Source: Halovenus salina
GTDB taxonomy: Archaea; Halobacteriota; Halobacteria; Halobacteriales; Haloarculaceae
Length of the DNA stretch: 64,000 bases
Direction of reading: 5' to 3'
Assembly (NCBI RefSeq): GCF_026410925.1
Contig: NZ_CP112973.1
Location: forward strand, 124,001-188,000
Shown here: positions 1-8,073 of the stretch, in pieces
How the letters are laid out: every line of letters starts with the position of its first letter
Position numbering within the stretch: the stretch's first letter is position 1
Notes under the pieces: generated by a model
The model's database searches: none
The model's input: the letters and a program-made list of their open reading frames with translations, nothing else
What the model was told of the DNA's origin: nothing
Program-made: the position numbers and the translations under genes

Positions 1-61
1 TATCTCGCCACAGCGATGTCGGGTCCGGGTCGAACTTAACGCGAAATCGGTAGGCAGTCAT
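1..61 (-). CDS. pRiA4b ORF-3-like protein, N-terminal fragment
   Basis: Only the first 20 codons are present; the gene runs off the left edge. Its ATG overlaps the TGA of the next gene in a four-base ATGA, so the two are co-transcribed. The readable start, MTAYRFRVKFDPDPTSLWRD, has the Y-R-F-R-V then P-x-x-x-W-R-x pattern of the pRiA4b ORF-3 family. That family is common on plasmids and its function is unknown. The assignment rests on very few residues. Confidence 0.45.
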   Translation of the reverse strand, partial: MTAYRFRVKFDPDPTSLWRD

Positions 62-1029
62 CCTTGCATCTCCGTACCCGTGCGGAAGCTCGTGAGGTCG
101 TCGATACGCTGCTCTAGGTCTTCGATCTCGTCTCGAAGTTGTTCAGCTTCGTCGTCGTCACTGGCCGCAAGACGGTCTTTCAACCCCTGGAGCCGAGATT
201 CTTTCACGTCCTCGTCGACCTCTGCCTTACGGACGTACTCGCTTTCCTCGATGTCGTAGACATCCGATTCAGAGAGTGTGGTCACCTCGAGTGCTTCATC
301 GACTTTCGAGCGGTCGACACTCAGCACACGTTCGCGGTCGATGCCAGCGTTCTCGAGGCGTTCCAGCACCTCCTCGTCGTCTTTGAGCGAGCGATTGCGG
401 CGGCTCGTCCGCTGGACCGAACCGTACTGCCCGGAGACTGGACGGTCGTGATAAAAGCGGGCGAGGAGGACATCGGCGACCTCCTGGCGGAACTCGTTGG
501 CATCTCGCTGCACATCCGAAAGCAGGGTGTAGAGATTCACCAGTGCGTTCGTCTCCAATTCAGGGATATCAGTCACATCGTGACGTTCGAGTGCATCGAT
601 GAGGAGGAGCGTGTCCGAGTAGACATCCAGTCCGTCGGGTTCAGTTCGGTCCTCGTCCGTGGGTTCCTGTTCCGCGTCGACTACCTGCGTCGCCGTCGCG
701 ATCTCTGATTGGGTGATGACACCAGCATCCTCATCAACCTCGAACCGTGGATGGACACTCCACACCGCTGGGTATGGATCGGCATCCGCCGGGAGACGGT
801 CAAGGTCAAACCCGTCCGGGGCATCCTGAATCCGTCGATAGAGCGTTTCGAACTGGTCTCGCTGGAGTGGCCGCGTCTCATCCCTGTCTTCGAAGTGGCT
901 GATGACACGAGCTTCCTGTACCTCAGTAATACGAAATCGGTGATGAGAGAGCGGCGTGATGAGCGTTGCACCTTCGGGAAGGTCGTCGAGTTCCTCGAGA
1001 AGCGTGTGCCAGCTGGCGGTGAAAGACAT
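58..1029 (-). CDS. Conserved haloarchaeal protein, acidic with C-terminal coiled coil
   Basis: A 323-residue soluble protein that I do not recognise. The N-terminal 100 residues look like a compact globular domain (TLITPLSHHRFRITEV, then RPLQRDQFETLYRRI). A helical middle follows, and residues about 265-310 are charged heptads ending in a coiled coil (DEIEDLEQRIDDL). There is no signal peptide or membrane segment. It overlaps the downstream pRiA4b-like gene by four bases, so the two form an operon. The ORFs on the opposite strand here are shadows with poor codon character. Function unknown. Confidence 0.75.
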   Translation of the reverse strand: MSFTASWHTLLEELDDLPEGATLITPLSHHRFRITEVQEARVISHFEDRDETRPLQRDQFETLYRRIQDAPDGFDLDRLPADADPYPAVWSVHPRFEVDEDAGVITQSEIATATQVVDAEQEPTDEDRTEPDGLDVYSDTLLLIDALERHDVTDIPELETNALVNLYTLLSDVQRDANEFRQEVADVLLARFYHDRPVSGQYGSVQRTSRRNRSLKDDEEVLERLENAGIDRERVLSVDRSKVDEALEVTTLSESDVYDIEESEYVRKAEVDEDVKESRLQGLKDRLAASDDDEAEQLRDEIEDLEQRIDDLTSFRTGTEMQG

Positions 1030-1136
1030 ATACTGTGGTTGTGCACCATTCCGACTAAATCTTGTTCACAACGCGGCCATCGGTGGGTAGTCTCCGTAAT
1101 AGACACTCTGATACGTATCTCTTCGGAACTACCGAT

Positions 1137-1493
1137 ATGGCTGAGACGTACGCACTCTGTGTTCAGATCGAGTCACACGAGTATAACGGCGAGTTCTATC
1201 TCATTGGCGAAGGATACGGAACCCCAGCAGACGTGTTAGATACCGTCGCTGCCAACCATCTCTTGCGAATCGCGAATGCGTCACGTATCGAAGAATACCT
1301 ACTCGATGTGCTGAAGAATGGAGAGAATACAGGTGAAGCCGAATATGACGCGACAGACAGCGATGTCGAATGCTGGATTCACGTCGACGTGTCCTACCAG
1401 AGGTACGCCTTCGGTGTCGGGGACAGAGTGTTCGAGTTCTCCGGTGAACCGACGAAAAGCGAGATCTCCTCAACGGTCACACAACTCCAGTAG
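1137..1493 (+). CDS. Small conserved protein, unknown
   Basis: 118 residues from the ATG giving MAETYALCVQIESHEYNGEFYLIGEGYGTP. An earlier in-frame ATG at 1062 would add 25 basic, non-haloarchaeal residues and lies close to the divergent gene, so I prefer the internal start. The composition is acidic, with a predicted alternating beta/alpha pattern and no recognisable motif. It sits alone between two minus-strand genes. Function unknown. Confidence 0.6.
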   Translation: MAETYALCVQIESHEYNGEFYLIGEGYGTPADVLDTVAANHLLRIANASRIEEYLLDVLKNGENTGEAEYDATDSDVECWIHVDVSYQRYAFGVGDRVFEFSGEPTKSEISSTVTQLQ

Positions 1494-1508
1494 GCTGCTG
1501 ACTCTCGT

Positions 1509-2417
1509 TCAGGGGTCGAAGTGGTAAATGTAGGGGTGGGTAGCCTTCCCTGCAGGCATAATCTCTTCGAGGAGCTCGCGAACCTCGGATTCGGAGGGAG
1601 AACTGGTGATAATCCGGTCATCGTAAATCGCCACATAGGCCTCGTTGAGTCCTAATTCACGCAGTTCCCGACCCAAGCTTCGAGCACGGGCCTTTCCCAT
1701 CTCCTGATGGTAAATCCGCTCCAGTTCGTCGGTTTTCTCTCGCAACTGTTCGATCTCCGACCCGTATCGCTCTCGGTTCCGCTTGTTCTTCATGTAGAAG
1801 CGCAACTCTTCGGCGTCCGTCTTTTCGTCTTCCCCGGGTGCTGGAAGCGAGTCGATTATGCCGAAGCGATGTTTGGCCTCCTCGTACTCGTCGTCGATGT
1901 CGGTACTGAGTGACCCTCCGAAGATGATGTTCTTGACTCCGACCCATCCATCGTAGACGATTTCGCCTTCGAACGGCAACAGAGCGACACTCGAAACCAG
2001 GACTGGAAGTGCAGATTCATCCCACAGTTCGGCGAACGGAAGCCGAGCCGGGCGGACTGCGTATGCTTTTGGCGGTTCTGTCCAATCGAGGAAGATCGCG
2101 TCGTCCTCGCGATAGCGGACGACGACGAACTCTCCGGCGACGAAGTCAGTCCATGCTTCGACCTGTTCGAGATCAGCGTCCGACAGATCGGCAGGGTTCG
2201 CTTCAACGAAGTCCTCTATCAGATCCGTCGTCGACTCGTTGTACAGCGTATTTCGGAGCGGGAGAAGCTCATCAGTGTAGTGCTGTTCCAGATCAGCGAC
2301 CGTTTCGATCTCTTCGATGACATCGAATCGATCGTTGACGTACACCAACAGATGGGCGTACAGATCCAGAAACCGTTGTTCGCTCTCTTCAGACAGTCGT
2401 CTGTCGGCTTTACTCAT
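1509..2417 (-). CDS. Conserved haloarchaeal protein, 302 aa
   Basis: An acidic soluble protein with an all-helical N-terminal third, a beta-rich centre (EFVVVRYREDDAIFLDW, ALPVLVSSVALLPFEGEIVYDGW), a long charged helix at about 205-245 and a C-terminal alpha/beta tail ending in YIYHFDP. There are no catalytic motifs I can name. The central VVRYREDDAIFLD stretch resembles haloarchaeal plasmid proteins of unknown role. It runs in the same direction as the PIN module but with a 59-bp gap, so it may be a separate unit. Confidence 0.7.
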   Translation of the reverse strand: MSKADRRLSEESEQRFLDLYAHLLVYVNDRFDVIEEIETVADLEQHYTDELLPLRNTLYNESTTDLIEDFVEANPADLSDADLEQVEAWTDFVAGEFVVVRYREDDAIFLDWTEPPKAYAVRPARLPFAELWDESALPVLVSSVALLPFEGEIVYDGWVGVKNIIFGGSLSTDIDDEYEEAKHRFGIIDSLPAPGEDEKTDAEELRFYMKNKRNRERYGSEIEQLREKTDELERIYHQEMGKARARSLGRELRELGLNEAYVAIYDDRIITSSPSESEVRELLEEIMPAGKATHPYIYHFDP

Positions 2418-2476
2418 TGATAATAGACGTATTCACGGTCACACTAATCAGGCGTTTCGAACTTCGAGCGAGTTCC

Positions 2477-2983
2477 TTATCGGTACTCCGAGATCGCCCG
2501 ATACGGCACGTAGTACCCGATCTCGTCAATCCACGTCGACAGCCACTCGTCAGCAGTCGCTTCATCGATCTTCCCGGCATCGATTGCAGCCAACAGAACT
2601 CCGACCGACCCGACAACAGTCACGCCCTGATCTTTCGCAAACGACCGGGCATCCCCGTCGTCGGTCAGTAGGCGACCGTCCGCTGCGTCCGCCAAGGCGA
2701 ACGCCTGGGCCTCGCCAGGATCGAGATGACCACCAACAACGGCCTCTCTATTAGCGACGGTATCCGAAATCGTCGCGACTGGAATCTCGTCGTCGAGTGT
2801 ATCGAGCGCTGACTGGAGATACGGATGGTCATCGACGCCGTCTTCGAGTTCCTCGCGAACGACTGGCACTGTACAGATTCTAGAGAGTCCTGCAACGACC
2901 CACAGCTGGTCGATATACGCGAAATTCGAGAGGACAGTCGTGTTCAGAACGCTCGGGTTAGCTGGAATATCATCACCTGTCAT
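2477..2983 (-). CDS. PIN-domain toxin (DUF3368-like)
   Basis: 168 residues with the PIN fold: VLNTTVLSNFAYID near the N-terminus, HLDPGEAQAFALA mid-protein and GRLLTDDGDARSFA near residue 110. PIN toxins are Mg-dependent endoribonucleases of type II toxin-antitoxin systems. The E in LDPGEA and the D pair in LLTDDGDAR fit the acidic catalytic centre. The usual first Asp (LDTNVL in VapC) is Asn here, which is typical of the DUF3368 subgroup. The start overlaps the stop of the upstream antitoxin by four bases, the usual arrangement for these pairs. Confidence 0.85.
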   Translation of the reverse strand: MTGDDIPANPSVLNTTVLSNFAYIDQLWVVAGLSRICTVPVVREELEDGVDDHPYLQSALDTLDDEIPVATISDTVANREAVVGGHLDPGEAQAFALADAADGRLLTDDGDARSFAKDQGVTVVGSVGVLLAAIDAGKIDEATADEWLSTWIDEIGYYVPYRAISEYR

Positions 2984-3348
2984 TTCGCGCGTGACCCCTC
3001 GTCGTCCGAGTCCTCATCATCGAATTCGAGTTCGCGTGCTGCCGCTACCTCGTCGGCTGCGTCGTCTTCGTCAACGAGTCCGAGACGAAGTTCGACGCCG
3101 TGCTCACGGAGGATATCCCGCATCGTCCAGCGGTCGACATCGGCGAGTCGCGCAGCGTCACCAAGCGTGATGCGCTCGCGTTCATAGAGGGCGACCGCAG
3201 CTGCAATACGTTCGTTCTCGTTGTCCTTGAAGTATTCACGCACGAACTCGCGCAACGCATCGCTCTTGCCGCCAAACACACCCGCCTCAACAGCCCCCTC
3301 AATAAGGAGATCGAGGTCATCTGGATACGAGCCGGTGATTCGTGCCAT
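2980..3348 (-). CDS. UPF0175-family antitoxin
   Basis: 122 residues. The N-terminal 50 look like a ribbon-helix-helix segment (SYPDDLDLLIEGAVEAGVFGG). A UPF0175-type HTH follows (AVALYERERITLGDAARLADVD, then DILREHGVELRLG), and the acidic tail is probably disordered and binds the toxin. UPF0175 proteins are antitoxins and autoregulators for PIN toxins, and the PIN gene follows with an ATGA overlap. No sequence-specific operator was identified in the 268-bp gap to the divergent AbrB gene. Confidence 0.85.
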   Translation of the reverse strand: MARITGSYPDDLDLLIEGAVEAGVFGGKSDALREFVREYFKDNENERIAAAVALYERERITLGDAARLADVDRWTMRDILREHGVELRLGLVDEDDAADEVAAARELEFDDEDSDDEGSRAK

Positions 3349-3616
3349 CGTTCTATCTCAAACTACGCCTTCATACTATTTATGAACTACGCTGGATCGC
3401 CATATGCATTGAGACAGCCAGTCTCAACTCCTGCGGGCTGTTTGGATGTTAGACTACACCCAAACATATACGAGAATTTCGACAACTTTCTACAGCGTAG
3501 CCACCAGATGCCGTGCTACAACAGAGTGAGTACTGTTACCATTTGACGCTCTCTTGGCCGGTCAAACAGGCACATGTGCCGCAACATGTATTGGTCGTCG
3601 GCTTGTTTTTTCTCTT

Positions 3617-3850
3617 ATGGCTGCCGAAGAGACCAAGGTCAGCGACCGGGGGATGGTGACGATTCCTGCCGCCCTCCGGCGGCGCCTCGATATCGAACCG
3701 GGTGACAAACTCCGGTGGACGATGGACAACGACGGGAACCTCTCTGTCGAGATTGTCCACCAGCGCGAGGGGGTGTTCGACGACTTTGAGCCCGTCGACG
3801 CCGGCGAGACGAACGCCGTTGAGGTCGAAGGCGAGTTCGGAGGCGAGTGA
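3617..3850 (+). CDS. AbrB/SpoVT-type antitoxin (VapB-like)
   Basis: 77 residues with a swapped-hairpin AbrB DNA-binding domain: ETKVSDRGMVTIPAALRRRLDIEPGDKLRWTMD, whose core is K-V-S-x-x-G-x-V-T-I-P. I chose the ATG at 3617. The longer frame from 3554 adds 21 residues lacking haloarchaeal character, and a TATA-like T-rich run (tgttttttctctta) sits directly before 3617. The C-terminal 30 acidic residues would neutralise the toxin. The stop overlaps the next ATG by one base, so the pair is a translationally coupled TA operon. Confidence 0.9.
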   Translation: MAAEETKVSDRGMVTIPAALRRRLDIEPGDKLRWTMDNDGNLSVEIVHQREGVFDDFEPVDAGETNAVEVEGEFGGE

Positions 3851-4278
3851 TGCCAGACGCGCTCCTAGACACGAACGTCCTCTTTGCCAGCGCCAGTGCT
3901 CGCGACGAGTATCACGAACGGAGCCGGGAGATTATCCGGGAGATCGACCACGGCGCACTTCCGACGGCCGTCGTGACGAACTACGTCGTCGCGGAGACAC
4001 TGAACATCACCGGCGAGAAGCTCACCCCGCAGGCCGCTAACGGGATGCTTGACCGCCTTGTTGAGGGCACACACTTCAAGGTAGAGCACACCCCAAAGGC
4101 GGATTTCAACGCGGCCCAGGCTATCTTCCGACGCTACGACGAGCTGTCGTTCGTCGATGCGACCATCGCCGCCTACATGGATCGGGAAGACATCGACTAC
4201 CTCTATTCGTTAGACGACGACTTCGACGCCCTCGACGATGTCAGCCGACTCGACACCGCCGAAAATCCGTACCGGTAG
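3850..4278 (+). CDS. vapC: VapC-type PIN ribonuclease toxin
   Basis: 142 residues with a complete PIN signature: ALLDTNVLFAS at the N-terminus (first catalytic Asp), a conserved Glu in VVAETLNI, and FVDATIAAYM then YLYSLDDDFDAL near the C-terminus (remaining acidic residues). VapC toxins cleave RNA, often tRNA or rRNA loops. The ATG at 3850 uses the last base of the antitoxin stop codon; an in-frame GTG lies one codon upstream. It pairs with the AbrB-type antitoxin immediately before it. Confidence 0.9.
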   Translation: MPDALLDTNVLFASASARDEYHERSREIIREIDHGALPTAVVTNYVVAETLNITGEKLTPQAANGMLDRLVEGTHFKVEHTPKADFNAAQAIFRRYDELSFVDATIAAYMDREDIDYLYSLDDDFDALDDVSRLDTAENPYR

Positions 4279-4446
4279 TGCAGCTACCGAGTGCTCCGTC
4301 GAAGAGAACGAAGTCTAGGGATTCGTCGTTCTCACTTGCCCACTTGACGAGTGGCGCCAGACGCCGCCGGCCCCGCGAACGCTGCTGTTCGACATCGGCA
4401 TCCCGACGACTGTCTTCGAGCGGCAGTATTGGAACGAACTGCAGTC

Positions 4447-4470
4447 GAATAGTATTCTATTTTAGAATAG
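4447..4470. repeat. GAATAGT box plus CTATTTTAGAATAG, downstream of the parA operon
   Basis: GAATAGT lies at 4447-4453 and the 14-mer CTATTTTAGAATAG at 4457-4470, just beyond the TAG of the small parA-partner gene. The same 14-mer and the same heptamer in both orientations recur upstream of parA. The two sites therefore bracket the operon. They look like a partition or centromere site, or binding sites for the operon's own regulator. This is inference; nothing in the protein identifies the DNA-binding partner. Confidence 0.55.
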
Positions 4471-4474
4471 CTAT

Positions 4475-4876
4475 CTATTCATTCGATTCTAAAGAAGCGG
4501 ATTCGCGGGCGTGTCCGAACCGTTCGGCCACTTCGTCGACAAGGTCTTCCTCCACGACAGTTCGGAGGAGCGCGTCCGTCATCTCCCGAACGACGATATT
4601 CTGGTAGCCCTGCTGATTAAGTTCGCGCTCCAATTCGTACTTCAGCCAAGCATCGAAGTCCTCGATTGTAACCTCACGGGCATAGAACGGGCGCTGTTTG
4701 GCATCCTCGTAGCTGAACGCAGTATCGGTTATCGGGTCCCGCGGCTCGACTGAGTCCTGAGCCGAGGTCTTCTCTATCGTCTCCGGTTCGGATGCCTCAT
4801 CCGTATCCTGTGGTTCGTCGTCCGGTTCATCTTCAAGCGTCTCTCCGAGGTCGGCAAACGGATCATCGTCAGCCAT
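4475..4876 (-). CDS. Small acidic partner of ParA (putative ParB substitute)
   Basis: 133 residues from ATG 4876; the longer frame adds eight residues inside parA and is unlikely. The N-terminal 60 residues are very acidic and low-complexity (DDDPFADLGETLEDEPDDEPQ). The C-terminal half is ordered and helical (FYAREVTIEDFDAWLKYELEREL, DEVAERFGHARESA). It overlaps the parA stop by eight bases. Gene pairs of ParA plus a short unrelated acidic protein are common on haloarchaeal plasmids, and the second gene usually supplies the centromere-binding role. No HTH is evident here. Confidence 0.7.
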   Translation of the reverse strand: MADDDPFADLGETLEDEPDDEPQDTDEASEPETIEKTSAQDSVEPRDPITDTAFSYEDAKQRPFYAREVTIEDFDAWLKYELERELNQQGYQNIVVREMTDALLRTVVEEDLVDEVAERFGHARESASLESNE

Positions 4877-5825
4877 GGCGGACCACCTCCCCAGCCTCAA
4901 CGATGTGCGCCAGTTCGTCGAAACACGTCAGCTGGTCACAGTCAGGATCGTAGTCCAGTAGCGGCTTGCGCTCGCCGTAGGCCTTCGTGATGCTGGTACG
5001 GTCCCGAATGCCCGGTGAGGGTTTGAGGTCGCCAGCATCGACGGCCTCCCAATCTGTGATCCGGGCGAAGTTCGGGATACGGTCCTGAAGGCTACCGTGG
5101 GAATTCAATCGTTCGAGGAGCTGTCGATCCTGGGTCTGCTGGTCGATACGACCGCTCAGCATATTCGGGACCAATGCCAGCACGTCCACGTCCATATGCT
5201 GACGAAGCGGGGAAATTTGACGCTCAATAGTTCGCTCAAGGCCAGCCATCGCCTCGTTTCCAGGTGCAAGGGGAAGGACCAAATTTGCCGTCGCAACCAA
5301 CGCATTGTCCGTGAGTCGGGACCGGTACGCCGGCGAATCCGTAACGATGTAATCGTAGGTGTCCTCGAGAAGTAGGTCGACGACTTCCCGCTTGAGCAGC
5401 GCAGAGGGCTGGAAGACGTCACCAACGACGATCTCCCGCTCGACCTGCTCGAGATCCTCGCTGGAGGGGAGGATGTCGAACTCGTGGCCGGTATCATAGA
5501 CCACAGAGGTTGGGTCAGCATCATTGAAGAAGACGTCACCAATGGTCTCCTCCGTGTTGTGATATTCCTCGTCAAAGCCTAAACCCACAGATGCATGGCC
5601 GTTCGGGTCAAGATCAATGAGGAGGACATCGTGATCTTGAGCAGCCAGCTGTCGGGCGAGGTTGACTGCGATCGTTGATTTCCCAACGCCCCCCTTCAGC
5701 ATACAGACCGACACAGCGCGAGAATTCCTGTCGGTCTGTACCGAGCTATATGGCTTATTTGGACTATTTGTACTATCTATGCTATTCCAACTATCTGGGC
5801 CACCCATACTATTCAACAGTATCAT
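4869..5825 (-). CDS. parA: ParA-family partition ATPase
   Basis: 318 residues with a deviant Walker A (MLKGGVGKSTIAVNLA, near residue 43), Walker A' (VLLIDLDPNGHAS) and Walker B-like YDYIVTDSPA. These define ParA/Soj ATPases, which move plasmid DNA by ATP-dependent nucleoid binding. The first 35 residues are Ser/Asn-rich and may be a DNA-binding or disordered extension; Met7 is an alternative start. The gene is read first in a two-gene operon. Its upstream region and its own 5' codons are rich in ACTATTC/GAATAGT repeats, which suggests autoregulation. Confidence 0.9.
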   Translation of the reverse strand: MILLNSMGGPDSWNSIDSTNSPNKPYSSVQTDRNSRAVSVCMLKGGVGKSTIAVNLARQLAAQDHDVLLIDLDPNGHASVGLGFDEEYHNTEETIGDVFFNDADPTSVVYDTGHEFDILPSSEDLEQVEREIVVGDVFQPSALLKREVVDLLLEDTYDYIVTDSPAYRSRLTDNALVATANLVLPLAPGNEAMAGLERTIERQISPLRQHMDVDVLALVPNMLSGRIDQQTQDRQLLERLNSHGSLQDRIPNFARITDWEAVDAGDLKPSPGIRDRTSITKAYGERKPLLDYDPDCDQLTCFDELAHIVEAGEVVRHG

Positions 5826-5910
5826 TCCCTCACGACTTAATTCTGTTGTGAATAGTTTGAATAGTGTACTATTCTTTCTAATTAGGCTATTTTAGAATAG
5901 TAAACTATTC
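5808..5910. repeat. Cluster of GAATAGT/ACTATTC boxes at the parA promoter
   Basis: Heptamers are at 5808-5814 (ACTATTC), 5850-5856 and 5859-5865 (GAATAGT, direct), 5868-5874 (ACTATTC), 5895-5901 (GAATAGT) and 5904-5910 (ACTATTC). The 14-mer CTATTTTAGAATAG is at 5887-5900. The region is AT-rich relative to its surroundings and overlaps the likely parA promoter. Paired inverted heptamers spaced by 2-3 bases suggest dimer-binding sites. The most likely role is a parS-like centromere and operator. Confidence 0.6.
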
Positions 5911-6014
5911 CTAAATAGGAAAGGCAGAAGAAGAGAACAAAGAGTCACGAAACGGGTTCTAACATCGACCGAGCCTCAGACTCGCAATCGCTCAGCTAAG
6001 TGAACTACCCCTGC

Positions 6015-7268
6015 CTACTCACTCGCTTTCGCTCGTTCCTTGAGGCAGGGGCTTCCTGGTTCAACGACGCGCTTTGCAGGAACAACCGCAGTTCCCGTAG
6101 GGAGCGCAGTCTCCACAGGCGTTTCTTCGGAGTGACCCACTCCTAGTTGCGAGAGTCCGCGAGAAAGGATATTCCACGCCGCGTTTGCATCTCTGTCCGC
6201 TTCGAACCCGCAAGCAGGACAGGAGTGTTCACGAACCCAGAGCGGTTTGTCCGTCTTGACGCCACAGGACGCACACTCTTTGGTCGTTCCAGCCGGGTCA
6301 ACTTCCACGAAGTGCGTGCCTTCCCGCTCACACTTGTGTTCGAGCATCGAAGTGAATGTGTTCCACGCGGCTGAGGCTGTGTTACGGCTGTTACCCGGTG
6401 ATTCGAGCATTTCCTTCGTATCGAGGTCTTCGACCGCGACCAGCTCGTACTCCCGAGCGTAGTATGCCGAGAGTTTGTGAAGGAAGTCACGCCGCTTGCG
6501 CTTGATTTGCAGGTGGCACGCTGCTACCTTCTGGCGTTGGTTTTCCCAGTTTCTGGACCCGTACTCTTTGCGTGAGAGTTTCCGTTGCTCTCGTTCGAGT
6601 CGCTCTCTCTCGTCGCTGAGGTCAAGCGATTCGACCGCTGTGCCGTCTGTATCGTGGGCATACTTCAGGATGCCTACGTCGATGCCGACCATCTCGTCAG
6701 TGTCAATATCCTCTAGCGACGGCTTCGCTGGCGGGTTTGTGTCCATCTCGATACCGAAGATGGCGAACCACTCACCAGTTTTCTCTTTTTTGAGCGTGAC
6801 TTCCTTGACCGTGGCGTCGTCGGGCAATGGTCGGTGGAGTTCGATTGGGATGTCCGCAAGCTTCGACAGTGACAGCACAGTCTGGCCACTCTTCTTGTCG
6901 AGTTCGAAGCCAGACTGGTTGTAGGTGAAACTGCGAAACTCGCGTGGAGACTTCCATCGAAGCTCACCGACGTTGTAGCCCTGCTGTTTGAGCTTTCCGA
7001 GTGCGTTGATATTCTTGGCAATCTGCATGACGGTGGGCTGAAGCACTTTCGAGTAGATGTTGGTGAGTGCGTCCCACCAGTCTTTGAGGTCAGGAAGTTC
7101 GTCACGGATTTTTCGCACACGCTGTTTGACCGTACCTTCAGATTCGGGGATCTGGTTGAATCGGTACAGTGCGTGGTTGTAGAGTTGACGACAGGTATCG
7201 CGGTGGTAGTCCAGCGTCTCGCGCTGGTCTTGGGTGGGCTTGAGACGATACCTGTAGTTGTAGTTCAT
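6015..7268 (-). CDS. tnpB: TnpB RNA-guided nuclease of IS200/IS605
   Basis: 417 residues from MNYNYRYRLKPTQ; I dropped 32 upstream codons because the ATG overlaps the tnpA stop by four bases. The RuvC-like residues are visible: D in GIDVGILKY, E in VAVEDLDTKEM and D in EADRDANAAWNI. A four-Cys zinc finger is also present (CASCGVKTDK...CPACG). TnpB is the OMEGA nuclease ancestral to Cas12. It uses a guide RNA transcribed from the element's 3' end, which here would include the hairpin overlapping the last codons. It looks intact. Confidence 0.93.
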   Translation of the reverse strand: MNYNYRYRLKPTQDQRETLDYHRDTCRQLYNHALYRFNQIPESEGTVKQRVRKIRDELPDLKDWWDALTNIYSKVLQPTVMQIAKNINALGKLKQQGYNVGELRWKSPREFRSFTYNQSGFELDKKSGQTVLSLSKLADIPIELHRPLPDDATVKEVTLKKEKTGEWFAIFGIEMDTNPPAKPSLEDIDTDEMVGIDVGILKYAHDTDGTAVESLDLSDERERLEREQRKLSRKEYGSRNWENQRQKVAACHLQIKRKRRDFLHKLSAYYAREYELVAVEDLDTKEMLESPGNSRNTASAAWNTFTSMLEHKCEREGTHFVEVDPAGTTKECASCGVKTDKPLWVREHSCPACGFEADRDANAAWNILSRGLSQLGVGHSEETPVETALPTGTAVVPAKRVVEPGSPCLKERAKASE

Positions 7269-7669
7269 TCTCGTTGATTTTCGATGTACTCTTTCAACAC
7301 ATCCAGTGAGACTTGTCCTGTCGAGATGAGACAGTACGAATCGTTCCAGAACGAATCGCCCCACAGGTCGGTTTTGAGGTCACTTTCGTACTCGTTGCGG
7401 ATGCGACGAGCAGTTGCACCTTTGACGGTATTGATGAACTTCACGAGGTCTGTGGTTGGTTCGGCCCGGAACAGGATGTGAACGTGGTCGTCTTCGCCGT
7501 CAAGGTTGGTCAGTGTAACACCATACTTGTCCGCGAACCCCTCGATGACCCCGCGAATGAACTGGATTCGCTCCTCGGTGAGTACACCACGCCGATACTT
7601 GGTAGTGAGTATCAGGTGGTAGTGGAGTGAATACACCGAGTGCGCTCCAGTGTCGAGGTCGTACTCCAT
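7265..7669 (-). CDS. tnpA: TnpA Y1 HUH transposase of IS200/IS605
   Basis: 134 residues. The HUH motif is HVHILF near residue 62 and the catalytic Tyr is in NDSYCLISTGQ near residue 112, so this is a single-strand Y1 transposase of the usual length. It catalyses peel-and-paste transposition of the single-stranded element. It overlaps tnpB by four bases (ATGA) and lies about 105 bp from the probable left-end hairpin. Both genes appear intact, so the element may be active. Confidence 0.95.
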   Translation of the reverse strand: MEYDLDTGAHSVYSLHYHLILTTKYRRGVLTEERIQFIRGVIEGFADKYGVTLTNLDGEDDHVHILFRAEPTTDLVKFINTVKGATARRIRNEYESDLKTDLWGDSFWNDSYCLISTGQVSLDVLKEYIENQRE

Positions 7670-8073
7670 TGGGTTCAGTCAATATTTGTAGAGCCTAGTA
7701 GAAAGAGATTACGACTGCGTTGGCCTGTGAGCCAGCAACAGAACAGTGTAAGCAAGACGATGACGGCGCTGTATCCCCTCCCTACTGCGCTCCTTGTCCG
7801 CTGGCGCGGACTGCGGTGCTCCTTGAGGGAAGGGGGCTTAGCGCCTGCATTCAGCTAAAAGACCATTCAAGGCCCTTAACACCAACGAGGAACACGACTA
7901 CCAAGAGAAGTGACGACTCCGTCGAGCAGGGGATTCTAGAATCGTTACGCGATACGCTTCGTCAGCTGACAACGCATCACGACCTTCCGCAATGTACGTA
8001 CCATCCTGCTCTTTAATTGGAGCACCGAATAAAAAGAGGGGAGTTGGTGCTCAGTACCTACGAGACAAGTAAT
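7670..8073. other. Non-coding gap between IS200/IS605 and the addAB-like operon
   Basis: 404 bp with no gene. It holds the left-end-type hairpin at 7775-7836, with its CTTGAGGG/AGGGG arm, and then an AT-richer stretch before the helicase stop. A 98-codon plus-strand frame here has Cys/Thr-rich, non-haloarchaeal composition and is not credible as a gene. Confidence 0.6.

Larger units (their letters stand above)
6008..7836 (-). mobile_element. IS200/IS605-family element (tnpA plus tnpB)
   Basis: The element contains tnpA and tnpB in one operon read on the minus strand. A hairpin with 9-bp arms (CCCCTGCCT...AGGCAGGGG, 6008-6051) lies at the tnpB end. A similar hairpin in the same orientation (CCCCTCCCT...AGGGAAGGGG, 7775-7836) lies about 105 bp upstream of tnpA. 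Subterminal hairpins of the same polarity at both ends are what Y1 transposases of this family bind, so these are probably the right and left ends. Exact cleavage sites were not resolved; the coordinates given are hairpin limits, not termini. Confidence 0.75.

Noticed and set aside
139-708. 189-codon plus-strand frame opposite the 323-residue protein
   Set aside because: It is antisense to a clearly acidic haloarchaeal gene and has a hydrophobic, Val/Phe-rich composition typical of shadow frames.
7720-8016. 98-codon plus-strand frame next to IS200/IS605
   Set aside because: Cys/Thr/His-rich, spans the end hairpin of the element, not coding-like.
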